A DNA stretch of 48,884 nucleotides from Labedaea rhizosphaerae (GTDB taxonomy: Bacteria > Actinomycetota > Actinomycetes > Mycobacteriales > Pseudonocardiaceae), in assembly GCF_004362825.1 (NCBI RefSeq), contig NZ_SNXZ01000014.1, positions 1-48,884 on the forward strand. The letters are read 5' to 3'. The notes under the pieces are model-generated. The model had not been told where the DNA came from. It was given only the letters and a program-made list of their open reading frames with translations, and did not search any database. Shown in pieces: positions 1 to 7,794 of the stretch (positions within the stretch are counted from its first letter, which is position 1; the number at the start of each line of letters is the position of its first letter). The position numbers and the translations under genes were made by a program.

Positions 1-1506
1 GACTTGGGTGCGGGGACGTTTGATGTTGCGGTGGTGGGGGCTACGCAGTCGGGGTTTGCGGTGTTGGCTGAGGCGGGGTTGCCTGATCTTGGTGGGTTGG
101 ATGTGGATCAGGCGTTGCTCGAGCACGTCGGCCGCCAAGTTTCCGCCCGCGACCCGGGGAAGTGGCAGCACCTGCTCCGCCCCGAGTCCACCGGGGACCG
201 GCGGGCCCAGCGCGCGCTGCGTGAAGACGTCCGCAACGGCAAGGAAGCCCTTTCCCGCCACCCGCAGACGGAGGTCCCCCTCCCGGAACCGTTCGGTGAC
301 GTCCTCGTCACGCGGGTCGAACTGGAAGCGTTGATCCGTCCCTCGCTGCTGCGCTCGGTCGAGCTGCTCGCGGGCACGATCCGCTCCACCGGCATGACCG
401 CCGATCGGCTCGCCGGCATCTACCTCGTCGGCGGCTCGTCGCGCATCCCGCTGATCGCCACGCTGATCGCCGAGGGCCTGCGCGTCGTCCCCACGAGCCT
501 CGACGCCCCCGAGACCGCCGTCGCGCTCGGCGCGCACCACGTGCCCCGCGAGGGCGTGTCCATGCGCACGCAGGACATCGGCGGCATGCTGCAGTCGCCC
601 CAGGAGACGACGGCGAACATGCCCCGAACGGGTGGTTTTCCGGCGCAGGGCCCGACCGCTCAGGGTGTCGGGACCCCGCCGCCGCAGCCGGCGATGACGC
701 CCCAGTCCGGGCCGATCCCGCAGCAGGGCCAGATGCCCCAGCAGGGCCAGATGCCCCAGCAGGGCCAGATGCCCCAGCAGGGCCAGATGCCCCAAGGTCC
801 GATGACGCAGTCGGGGCCGCTCCCGCAGCAGTCCGGGTACCCGCAGACCAGCAGCTTCCCGACCACCGGCGGCTTCCCGCAGTCCGGCCAGTTCCCGCAG
901 TCGGGGCAGTTCCCACAGAGCGGGCCGCAGCCGGTCGGCCAGTACCCGGGGATGGGTGGTCCTGGTGCCCCGGGCGGCAAGCGCAACAAGACGGCGTTGA
1001 TCATCGTGGCGGCGGTCGTCGTGGTCGCGGCCCTGGCCACCGTCGGGTTCTTCGTGCTCAAGCCGTCCGGTCCGGACCTGCCGCAGGCGAGCGACTGCAA
1101 GACGATCGGCAGCAAGGACGCCAAGGGCTTCACCGACTGCATGAAGCAGCTGGCGGGGTCGGTTGCCGACGGCGACTGCAAGGTCCAGGAGAGCTCCGAC
1201 CAGGGCGCGGTGTCCAAGTGCACCCTCGCCAACGGCTACAGCGTCACCTACCTGCAGTACGTGTCCAAGGCGGACCTCGACGGGGACATGAAGTCGGCCT
1301 GGGAGGGCGCCACCGGCAACCTCGTCGAGGCGCAGTGGAAGGGCAACGGCCTGCAGGGCCGCTACACCGCCGGCGTCTCCAACGGCGGACTGCTGGTGTT
1401 CACCGTGGACGACCGCATGCTCGTGGGGGTGCTGGCCAAGAGCGGCGACGTGCAGCCCAACGACATGGCCGACTACTTCGAGAAGTACGTCCAGCCGGGC
1501 ACCTGA
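1..1506 (+). CDS. Membrane-anchored Hsp70-family protein, 5'-truncated by the window edge
   Basis: The reading frame is open from base 1 and begins inside the DnaK phosphate-binding motif (DLGAGTFDVAVV), so the start lies upstream of the window. A second Hsp70 nucleotide-binding motif (LVGGSSRIP) lies at about codon 143. After the ATPase part comes a Gln/Pro/Met-rich linker of about 130 residues with four perfect QQGQMP repeats and three QSGxxP repeats. One membrane helix follows (about codons 330-352, rich in IVAAVVVVAALA), then a C-terminal domain of about 150 residues with four cysteines, presumably outside the cell. This is a domain plan of actinobacterial membrane-tethered Hsp70-like proteins, not classical DnaK; the client is unknown. 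The first ~40 codons end almost only in G or T, whereas the rest end mostly in C or G. Confidence 0.85.
   Translation, partial: DLGAGTFDVAVVGATQSGFAVLAEAGLPDLGGLDVDQALLEHVGRQVSARDPGKWQHLLRPESTGDRRAQRALREDVRNGKEALSRHPQTEVPLPEPFGDVLVTRVELEALIRPSLLRSVELLAGTIRSTGMTADRLAGIYLVGGSSRIPLIATLIAEGLRVVPTSLDAPETAVALGAHHVPREGVSMRTQDIGGMLQSPQETTANMPRTGGFPAQGPTAQGVGTPPPQPAMTPQSGPIPQQGQMPQQGQMPQQGQMPQQGQMPQGPMTQSGPLPQQSGYPQTSSFPTTGGFPQSGQFPQSGQFPQSGPQPVGQYPGMGGPGAPGGKRNKTALIIVAAVVVVAALATVGFFVLKPSGPDLPQASDCKTIGSKDAKGFTDCMKQLAGSVADGDCKVQESSDQGAVSKCTLANGYSVTYLQYVSKADLDGDMKSAWEGATGNLVEAQWKGNGLQGRYTAGVSNGGLLVFTVDDRMLVGVLAKSGDVQPNDMADYFEKYVQPGT
721..792 (+). repeat. Four perfect 18-bp tandem repeats in the Hsp70 linker
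   Basis: The unit CAGCAGGGCCAGATGCCC (QQGQMP) occurs four times without a mismatch at 721, 739, 757 and 775. The unit is a multiple of three, so copy-number change lengthens or shortens the disordered linker without a frameshift. Confidence 0.95.
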
Positions 1507-1510
1507 GGAC

Positions 1511-1636
1511 TCAGCGCCTGCTGCGGTAGGCCCGGATGGCGAGCACGAGCGCGGCGACGAGTCCCGCGAGCACCACGAGCCGCAACGCCCAGCTCTCGAG
1601 GCCGGTCGGCGGGTCCATCTGGGCGATGATCAGCAT
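1511..1636 (-). CDS. Possible 41-residue single-pass membrane protein
   Basis: This small minus-strand ORF would encode MLIIAQMDPPTG followed by one clear membrane helix (WALRLVVLAGLVAALVLAI) and a basic tail (RAYRSRR). That topology resembles a real small membrane protein. It lies between the Hsp70-like gene and the DUF3046 gene. No convincing ribosome binding site is seen before the ATG at 1636 or the alternative ATG at 1618. Longer upstream starts would run into the DUF3046 gene. Family unknown. Confidence 0.35.
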   Translation of the reverse strand: MLIIAQMDPPTGLESWALRLVVLAGLVAALVLAIRAYRSRR

Positions 1637-1660
1637 GTCGGCCAGTTTAAGGTGGGTCCG

Positions 1661-1855
1661 ATGCGTATCACCGTCTTCCGCAGGCTGATGACCGAGGAGT
1701 TCGGCTCGTTGCGGGCCGAGATGCTGGCCAAGGACCACGTGCTGACCTCGCTGGGCGGGCGCACCGTCGACCAGGCGCTCGCGGCCGGCGTGGCGGTCAA
1801 GGACATCTGGCGTGCGGTGTGCGATGACTTCGAGGTGCCACCCGAGCGGCGCTAG
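1661..1855 (+). CDS. DUF3046 family protein
   Basis: A 64-residue protein of unknown function, starting MRITVFRRLM. It has the DUF3046 hallmarks DHVLxxLGGRTVDQALAAGV and KDIWRAVCDDFxVP. In actinobacteria this small protein is characteristically encoded just before recA, as here. The ATG at 1661 is preferred over the in-frame GTG at 1652 because AAGGTGGG sits at the right distance before it. No catalytic residues or membrane segments are evident. Genomic context suggests a link to DNA metabolism, which is inference only. Confidence 0.85.
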   Translation: MRITVFRRLMTEEFGSLRAEMLAKDHVLTSLGGRTVDQALAAGVAVKDIWRAVCDDFEVPPERR

Positions 1856-1886
1856 TCACGGCTGTTCGGCGTGTCGCCGCGAAGCT

Positions 1887-1900
1887 CGAACAGGTGTTCG
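1887..1900 (+). promoter_or_regulatory. LexA (SOS) box upstream of recA
   Basis: CGAACAGGTGTTCG matches the actinobacterial/Gram-positive SOS box CGAAC-N4-GTTCG perfectly. It lies 122 bp before the recA start, so recA should be repressed by the LexA encoded at 26341-27108. Confidence 0.9.
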
Positions 1901-1907
1901 TTTAGAG

Positions 1908-1934
1908 TTGTCCACACCGGGCCGGTTATCCACA
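1908..1934 (+). promoter_or_regulatory. Two perfect DnaA boxes upstream of recA
   Basis: TTGTCCACA (1908-1916) and TTATCCACA (1926-1934) are both exact high-affinity DnaA 9-mers, in the same orientation and 18 bp apart. They sit between the LexA box and the PafBC-like motif. Two exact boxes in an AT-poor genome are unlikely by chance. Whether DnaA binds here is unknown. Confidence 0.6.
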
Positions 1935-1955
1935 GATCCAGCGACGGATCTGGAA

Positions 1956-1978
1956 TTGTCGGTCCTTGCCCCTAGCGT
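1956..1978 (+). promoter_or_regulatory. PafBC-type (RecA-NDp) promoter motif of recA
   Basis: TTGTCGGTC, eight bases, then TAGCGT matches the mycobacterial LexA-independent DNA-damage promoter motif (TTGTCRGTG-N8-TAnnnT) with one mismatch in the upstream half. The predicted transcription start lies about 35-40 bp before the recA GTG. Confidence 0.7.
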
Positions 1979-2022
1979 CGAAGCCAACACGTTCTCGACA
2001 GCAACCCGCGAGGTGGATTTCA

Positions 2023-3066
2023 GTGGCAGCAGCACCCGACAAGGGCAAGGCATTGGACCTGGCCCTTGCCCAGATCGAGAAGAACTACGGCAAGGGATCG
2101 GTGATGCGCCTCGGCGACGAGGGGCGCGCGCCGATCGAGATCATCCCGACCGGCTCGATCACCCTCGACGTCGCGCTCGGCATCGGTGGGTACCCCCGCG
2201 GCCGGATCGTCGAGATCTACGGCCCGGAGAGCAGCGGCAAGACCACGGTCGCGCTGCACGCCGTGGCGAACGCCCAGCGGCTGGGCGGCATCGCGGCGTT
2301 CATCGACGCCGAGCACTCGCTCGACCCGGAGTACGCCAAGAACCTCGGCGTCGACACCGACGCGCTGCTGGTGTCCCAGCCGGACACCGGCGAGCAGGCG
2401 CTGGAGATCGCGGACATGCTGATCCGCTCCGGCGCCCTGGACATCCTGGTGATCGACTCGGTGGCCGCGCTCGTGCCGCGCGCCGAGATCGAGGGCGAGA
2501 TGGGCGACAGCCACGTCGGTCTGCAGGCCCGGCTGATGAGCCAGGCGCTGCGCAAGATCACCGGTGCGCTGTCCAACTCCGGCACCACCGCGGTGTTCAT
2601 CAACCAGCTCCGCGAGAAGGTCGGCGTCATGTTCGGCTCGCCGGAGACCACGACCGGTGGCAAGGCGCTGAAGTTCTACGCGTCGGTGCGCCTGGACGTG
2701 CGGCGCATCGAGACCCTCAAGGACGGCGGCGAGCCGGTCGGCAACCGGACCAGGGTCAAGGTCGTGAAGAACAAGGTGGCGCCGCCGTTCAAGCAGGCGG
2801 AGTTCGACATCCTGTACGGCCACGGCGTCAGCCGTGAGGGCTCGCTGATCGACATGGGCGTCGAGCACGGCATCCTGCGCAAGTCCGGTGCCTGGTACAC
2901 CTACGAAGGCGACCAGCTGGGCCAGGGCAAGGAGAACGCCCGCAAGTTCCTGCGCGACAACCCCGACATCGCCAACGAGATCGAGAAGCGCATCAAGGAC
3001 AAGCTGGGCATCGGCGCCACCCTGGACGCCGACGAGACCGCGGCTCCCGCTCCGGTCGAGTTCTGA
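2023..3066 (+). CDS. recA: Recombinase RecA
   Basis: A 347-residue RecA of normal length without an intein. RecA forms ATP-dependent filaments on single-stranded DNA, catalyses strand exchange in recombination repair and triggers LexA self-cleavage. Visible motifs are the Walker A loop GPESSGKTT (residues 67-75), the Walker B strand [11 protein letters not shown], and the L2 region with [13 protein letters not shown] and [13 protein letters not shown]. The start is the GTG at 2023 ([12 protein letters not shown]), preceded by GCGAGGTGG; longer in-frame extensions run through promoter elements. The region upstream carries LexA, DnaA and PafBC-like sites. A long hairpin separates it from recX. 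Confidence 0.98.
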   Translation: MAAAPDKGKALDLALAQIEKNYGKGSVMRLGDEGRAPIEIIPTGSITLDVALGIGGYPRGRIVEIYGPESSGKTTVALHAVANAQRLGGIAAFIDAEHSLDPEYAKNLGVDTDALLVSQPDTGEQALEIADMLIRSGALDILVIDSVAALVPRAEIEGEMGDSHVGLQARLMSQALRKITGALSNSGTTAVFINQLREKVGVMFGSPETTTGGKALKFYASVRLDVRRIETLKDGGEPVGNRTRVKVVKNKVAPPFKQAEFDILYGHGVSREGSLIDMGVEHGILRKSGAWYTYEGDQLGQGKENARKFLRDNPDIANEIEKRIKDKLGIGATLDADETAAPAPVEF

Positions 3067-3134
3067 TCGCTGCCGGGTCCTGACTGCTGCTGATTTCTGA
3101 CGCTGCCCGGCTCGGACCGCCGTCCACCCGCTGT

Positions 3135-3190
3135 CCGCCTGGTGCCCAGCCCCGCCAGCCCCCTACCTGGCGGGGCTGGGCACCAGGCGG
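3135..3190 (+). terminator. 24-bp perfect hairpin between recA and recX
   Basis: The arms at 3135-3158 and 3167-3190 are exact reverse complements (24 bp) around an 8-nt loop. A further 7-bp pairing (3127-3133 with 3195-3201) extends the stem. There is no U-tract. It sits 69 nt after the recA stop and about 64 nt before recX, so it probably attenuates read-through into recX or protects the recA mRNA end. Confidence 0.75.
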
Positions 3191-3253
3191 CGCTCAGCGG
3201 GCGATCAGGCGCACTTCCGACCGGTCCGCGACTGGTGAAGAAAGGTGATCCCG

Positions 3254-4636
3254 GTGCCACCCCGCGAGCAGGGCGATGACCGCGGCGGCGCCGTGCCGGA
3301 CCTCGAGCGGGCACGCAAGGGCTGGCCCCTGGACCCGGACACGGCCGAGGAAGACCCGAACGACACCTTCGGTCAGGCCTTGGCCCGCGCGGCCGAGCGC
3401 CGCGCCGTCAGCAGTTCGTCTCCCGACGACGATTGGCTGACGTCCGGGGACACGCCGTCCACGACACCGGCCCGTCGCGGCTCCCGGCCACCCGACCACG
3501 ACGACGACTGGCTCTCCGCCGACGATCTGCCGCCCGATGACTCGCCGGCGGCTCCGGCATCCCGCCGCAACCGCTTGCGCCCGACGCCGTCCGATGACGA
3601 CTGGTCCTCGGCGGACGATGCCGCAGACGGTCAGGACCTCTCGGCGCCGCGGGTTCGTCGTCGCGGTGGCGTGCGCTCGCTCGCTGCGGACGATGGCTGG
3701 CTCTCCGCCGACGATCCGGCGCTGGACGACGACGGTTCCCCGGCGGCGTCTCGCCGCGGCGGCAGCAAGGTTCGGCCGCCCTCTCCGGCCGATGGCTGGG
3801 TCTCCGCTGACGATCCGGCGCCCGAAAGCGGCAGCAGCGACAACGCCAGCGACAAGGGCAAGGCCAATGCCGACGCCAAGGCCGCACCAATAGCTCGCCG
3901 AGACGGTCCCGGGCCGACCGCCGACAAAGCCGAGGACGACCCGATCGCCGTACTCAAGCGCCGCCTCGCCGCCGTGAGCAACGGCTCGTCCACGGCCGAC
4001 AACACCCAGCGCAATCAAGCCCGCAACCAAACCCGAAGCCGGGGCCGGTCCGGTTCTGGATCGATTTCGGGGCCGGGGAACCGCGACGGCTCCACACAAG
4101 ACGAGCCGGGCCGAACCGGCCGTCGCGGCCGGGGAGCAAGGCGGGACAAGCAACCGCCGGGTCACGACCCGAACCCGGTGGCCAAGGCCAAGGACATCTG
4201 CCTCACCCTCCTCACCGCCCGCGCCCGAACGCGCTCCGAACTTGAGCAGTCCTTGCGCCGCAAGGAATTCGCGGACGACGTCATCGACCAGGTCCTCGGC
4301 CGCCTCGACGAGGTCGGGCTCATCGACGATGCCGCCTTCGCCGACGCGTGGGTCCAATCGCGCCACACCTACCAAGGTCTCGGTCGCCGGGCCCTCAAAG
4401 CCGAGCTGCACCGCAAGGGCGTCCCCGACGAGGTCGCCGCCGAGGCCATCGCGTCCGTCGACCACGAGGCCGAGGAGCAACGGGCCCGCGAACTCGTTCG
4501 CAAGCGGCTGCGCGCCATGTCCGAGCTCGACGACACCGTGAAACTCCGCCGGCTGCTGGGCATGTTGGCGCGCAAGGGGTACAGCCAAGGCCTCGCGTAC
4601 TCGGTGATCAAGGACGAGCTCAACTCGACGGGGTGA
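3254..4636 (+). CDS. recX: RecX regulator with a long acidic repeat-bearing N-terminal extension
   Basis: RecX binds RecA filaments and restrains RecA. The conserved RecX domain is confined to the last ~150 residues (from KAKDICLTLLTARARTRSEL through QSRHTYQGLGRRALKAEL to RKGYSQGLAYSVIKDEL). Typical RecX proteins are 150-220 residues; this one is 460. The extra ~300 residues are low-complexity and acidic. They carry five copies of a D-x-W-x-S-A-D-D-like motif, tryptophan codons at 3434, 3509, 3602, 3698 and 3797. A linker rich in Arg/Gly/Asn follows. The GTG at 3254 is chosen because AAAGG lies about 7 nt upstream; the GTG at 3245 is the alternative. Confidence 0.9.
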   Translation: MPPREQGDDRGGAVPDLERARKGWPLDPDTAEEDPNDTFGQALARAAERRAVSSSSPDDDWLTSGDTPSTTPARRGSRPPDHDDDWLSADDLPPDDSPAAPASRRNRLRPTPSDDDWSSADDAADGQDLSAPRVRRRGGVRSLAADDGWLSADDPALDDDGSPAASRRGGSKVRPPSPADGWVSADDPAPESGSSDNASDKGKANADAKAAPIARRDGPGPTADKAEDDPIAVLKRRLAAVSNGSSTADNTQRNQARNQTRSRGRSGSGSISGPGNRDGSTQDEPGRTGRRGRGARRDKQPPGHDPNPVAKAKDICLTLLTARARTRSELEQSLRRKEFADDVIDQVLGRLDEVGLIDDAAFADAWVQSRHTYQGLGRRALKAELHRKGVPDEVAAEAIASVDHEAEEQRARELVRKRLRAMSELDDTVKLRRLLGMLARKGYSQGLAYSVIKDELNSTG

Positions 4637-5087
4637 CAGCGGTCAGTCCACAGTGAGCAACTTCACCCGCGCCAGGGGGCCGATGACCGGCGGGAATGCG
4701 GCTTGTGGTAGTTGTCACAACAACGTCGGGAACCGCGGCCGGTGCGACAGGCGCCGTGCGGAACAGCCGTCCACGGCTCCGGCGCGGGAAGGAACAGCCA
4801 TGCCGACGACGGTGTCCGCGGGGCTCGCCCACCTGGGGCGTGACCACGGGCAATCGCGGCACGGTGCCGGGGCGCCCGCCTTGAGTGTCGAAGCAGGCGC
4901 ACCGGCCACGCCCCCGGCCCGCAACGTTCCCGGTCACACCCACCCCGCGCGACCACGCCCGCGAACGGGTGACCAAGATGTCGTGCAGGTACCTGACACG
5001 CCGTACGATCCCGACCTCTGGCGTGGCGCGGACAAACGCCACCGCCATGAGCGCTGAGACCGGCGACGAGGCCGAACCGAGGATCAG
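4637..5087. other. 451-bp intergenic region recX-sdhC, no convincing gene
   Basis: No ORF here has a family match or a believable start. It contains a Rex-like 18-mer (4703-4720), a near-palindrome around CAGGTACCTG (4986-4995) about 95 bp before sdhC, and TACGAT at 5004-5009, which could be a -10 element. The sdh promoter must lie here. Confidence 0.6.
4703..4720 (+). promoter_or_regulatory. Candidate Rex operator upstream of the sdh operon
   Basis: TTGTGG-N6-TCACAA differs by one base from the redox repressor Rex consensus TTGTGA-N6-TCACAA. It lies 368 bp before sdhC, far for a simple operator, so a distal promoter or a long leader would be needed. No rex gene is in the window. Confidence 0.4.
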
Positions 5088-5891
5088 ATGACACAAGCTG
5101 GAGTGAGCGCGCCCGGCCGGGCCCGCATCGCCGAGAAGACGCTGCGCACCGACAACTGGTGGCGAAGTCCGCTCATCACGGGCTCGGTGCTCGTGTTCTT
5201 CATCGTTTACGCGACCGTGCGGATCTTCATGAACAAGTGGTACTGGTCCGACCAGAACCACTACCTGACGCCGATCTACTCGCCGTGCGTCAACGAGTCC
5301 TGCGTGCCGGGGTCGAGCCACCTCGGGCACTGGTTCGGCTCGTGGCCGGTGTTCATCCCGATCGCGCTGATCACGTTCGTCGTGCTCGCCGGGTTCCGCG
5401 GCACCTGCTACTACTACCGCAAGGCCGGCTACCGCTCGCTGTTCATGGCGCCCGCGGCCTGCGCGGTGCCCGAGCCGCACAAGAAGTACACCGGTGAGAG
5501 CAAGTTCCCGTTGGTGCTGCTGAACCTGCACCGCTACTTCTTCTACGGCGCGATCCTCTTCGGCCTGCTGAACGTCTGGGACGGCATCCAGGCCTTCCGC
5601 GGCGAGGACGGCGGCTTCGGCTTCGGCCTCGGCACCGTCATCATCTGGGTCAACCTGGTGATGCTGTGGTTCTACACGCTGTCGTGCCACGCGTGCCGGC
5701 ACATCGTCGGCGGCAAGCTGAAGCACTTCTCCAAGCACCCGCTGCGCTACCGCTACTGGAACTTCGTTTCCAAGCTGAACGTCAACCACGGCCGGTACGC
5801 GATGACCTCGCTGATCACGGTGATCGTCACTGACGCGTACATCATGGCCGTGTCCGCGGGCTGGTTCGCCGACCTGCGCTTCGTCAACTGA
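5088..5891 (+). CDS. sdhC: Succinate dehydrogenase (Sdh1-type) membrane anchor subunit
   Basis: A 267-residue polytopic protein with about five membrane helices (roughly 28-47, 88-110, 145-165, 183-205 and 238-262). It is followed by flavoprotein and iron-sulfur subunits, the arrangement of the actinobacterial Sdh1 complex (M. tuberculosis Rv0249c-Rv0247c). This single large anchor replaces the usual SdhC/SdhD pair and passes electrons from succinate to menaquinone. Conserved-looking Cys/His clusters (SPCVNESC, SCHACRH, several isolated His) are the candidate cofactor ligands; the mycobacterial Sdh1 anchor has been reported to hold a membrane-embedded Rieske-like 2Fe-2S cluster. Start ATG at 5088; sdhA begins 9 nt after the stop. 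Confidence 0.85.
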   Translation: MTQAGVSAPGRARIAEKTLRTDNWWRSPLITGSVLVFFIVYATVRIFMNKWYWSDQNHYLTPIYSPCVNESCVPGSSHLGHWFGSWPVFIPIALITFVVLAGFRGTCYYYRKAGYRSLFMAPAACAVPEPHKKYTGESKFPLVLLNLHRYFFYGAILFGLLNVWDGIQAFRGEDGGFGFGLGTVIIWVNLVMLWFYTLSCHACRHIVGGKLKHFSKHPLRYRYWNFVSKLNVNHGRYAMTSLITVIVTDAYIMAVSAGWFADLRFVN

Positions 5892-5900
5892 GAAGGTTCC

Positions 5901-7793
5901 ATGACTGAGATCGAGCGGCACTCATTCGACGTTGTCGTGATCGGCGCGGGCGGCGCCGGTCTGCGCGCCGTCATCGAGGCGCGCCAGCGGGGCTTCCGGG
6001 TCGCCGTGGTGTCCAAGTCCCTGTTCGGCAAGGCCCACACGGTGATGGCCGAGGGCGGCTGCGCGGCGTCGATGGGCAACGCCAACCCCAACGACAACTG
6101 GCAGGTCCACTTCCGCGACACCATGCGTGGCGGCAAGTTCCTGAACAACTGGCGCATGGCCGAACTGCACGCCAAGGAGGCCCCGGACCGCGTCTGGGAG
6201 CTGGAGACCTACGGTGCGCTCTTCGACCGCACCAAGGACGGCAAGATCAGCCAGCGCAACTTCGGTGGCCACACCTACCCGCGCCTCGCGCACGTGGGTG
6301 ACCGCACCGGTCTCGAGCTGATCCGCACCATGCAGCAGAAGATCGTCTCGCTGCAGCAGGAGGACTTCGCCGAGACCGGCGACTACGAGGCGAAGGTCAA
6401 GGTCTTCGCCGAGTGCACGGTGACCGAGCTGCTCACCAACGATGGCAAGATCTCCGGCGCGGTCGCGTACTGGCGCGAGAACGGCAAGTTCGTGCTGTTC
6501 GAGACGCCGGCCGTGGTGCTGGCGACCGGCGGCATCGGCAAGTCCTTCAAGGTCACGTCGAACTCCTGGGAGTACACCGGCGACGGCCACGCGCTGGCCA
6601 TGCGCGCGGGCGCCACGCTGATCAACATGGAGTTCGTCCAGTTCCACCCGACCGGCATGGTCTGGCCGCCCAGCGTGAAGGGCATCCTGGTCACCGAGGG
6701 CGTGCGCGGCGACGGCGGGGTGCTCAAGAACTCCGACGACAAGCGCTTCATGTTCGAGTACATCCCGGACGTGTTCAAGGGCCAGTACGCCGAGAGCACC
6801 GACGAGGCCGACCGCTGGTACGACGACGCCGACAACAACCGGCGCACCCCGGACCTGCTGCCGCGTGACGAGGTCGCCCGCGCGATCAACTCCGAGGTCA
6901 AGGCCGGCCGCGGGTCACCGCACGGCGGCGTGTTCCTCGACATCGCCAGCCGGCTGCCCGCCGAGGAGATCAAGCGGCGGCTGCCGTCGATGTACCACCA
7001 GTTCAAGGAGCTGGCGGACGTCGACATCACCAAGGAGCCGATGGAGGTCGGCCCGACGTGCCATTACGTCATGGGTGGCATCGAGGTCGACCCGGACTCC
7101 GGCGCGGCGACCGTGCCGGGGCTGTTCGCGGCCGGTGAGTGCTCCGGCGGCATGCACGGCTCCAACCGGCTCGGCGGCAACTCGCTGTCGGACCTGCTGG
7201 TGTTCGGCCGCCGGGCCGGCCTCGGCGCGGCGACCTACGTCGAGGAGCTCGGTGAGCGGCCGGCCGTGGCCGAGTCCGATGTGGACGCGGCGGTGGCCCG
7301 GGCCCTGGCGCCGTTCGACGGCCCGGCGGACGGCGAGAACCCGTACGACGTGCACGCCGAGCTGCAGCAGTCGATGAACGACCTGGTCGGCATCATCCGC
7401 AAGGCGGAGGAGATCGAGCAGGCGCTCGCGCGGCTCGAGGAGCTCAAGAAGCGGGCCCAGCAGATCGTGGTGAAGGGCGACCGCAAGTTCAACCCCGGCT
7501 GGCACCTCGCCATGGACCTGCGGAACATGTTGCTGGTCAGCGAGTGCGTCGCGCGCGCGGCCTTGCTGCGCACGGAAAGCCGCGGCGGCCACACCCGCGA
7601 CGACTTCCCCGGCATGGACGCGGAGTGGCGCAACAAGCTGCTGGTCTGCAGCGTCCAGGGCGACGCCGTCGACGTCTCGCCCAAGGAGCAGGTGCCGATG
7701 CGGCAGGACCTGCTGGAGCTGTTCGAACTCGGCGAGCTCGAGAAGTACTACACCGACGGTGAGCTGGCCGCGCACCCGCAAAGGAAGGCGTGA
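5901..7793 (+). CDS. sdhA: Succinate dehydrogenase / fumarate reductase flavoprotein subunit
   Basis: A 630-residue FAD subunit that oxidises succinate to fumarate in the cytoplasm. The dinucleotide-binding motif VVVIGAGGAGLRA is at residues 11-23. The segment KAHTVMAEGG supplies the histidine (about H46) that covalently holds FAD in this family. Catalytic-site segments include EFVQFHPTG, a RGDGGVL loop, HYVMGGIEVD and SNRLGGNSLSDLLVFGRRAG. The start follows GAGAAGGTTCC. The stop is 1 bp from the sdhB start codon, so the subunits are probably translationally coupled. Confidence 0.97.
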   Translation: MTEIERHSFDVVVIGAGGAGLRAVIEARQRGFRVAVVSKSLFGKAHTVMAEGGCAASMGNANPNDNWQVHFRDTMRGGKFLNNWRMAELHAKEAPDRVWELETYGALFDRTKDGKISQRNFGGHTYPRLAHVGDRTGLELIRTMQQKIVSLQQEDFAETGDYEAKVKVFAECTVTELLTNDGKISGAVAYWRENGKFVLFETPAVVLATGGIGKSFKVTSNSWEYTGDGHALAMRAGATLINMEFVQFHPTGMVWPPSVKGILVTEGVRGDGGVLKNSDDKRFMFEYIPDVFKGQYAESTDEADRWYDDADNNRRTPDLLPRDEVARAINSEVKAGRGSPHGGVFLDIASRLPAEEIKRRLPSMYHQFKELADVDITKEPMEVGPTCHYVMGGIEVDPDSGAATVPGLFAAGECSGGMHGSNRLGGNSLSDLLVFGRRAGLGAATYVEELGERPAVAESDVDAAVARALAPFDGPADGENPYDVHAELQQSMNDLVGIIRKAEEIEQALARLEELKKRAQQIVVKGDRKFNPGWHLAMDLRNMLLVSECVARAALLRTESRGGHTRDDFPGMDAEWRNKLLVCSVQGDAVDVSPKEQVPMRQDLLELFELGELEKYYTDGELAAHPQRKA

Positions 7794-7794
7794 G

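Noticed and set aside
4653-5057. 134-residue ORF in the recX-sdhC gap
   Set aside because: No recognisable start signal, no domain, low-complexity Arg/Pro/Ala composition and regulatory-like elements within it.
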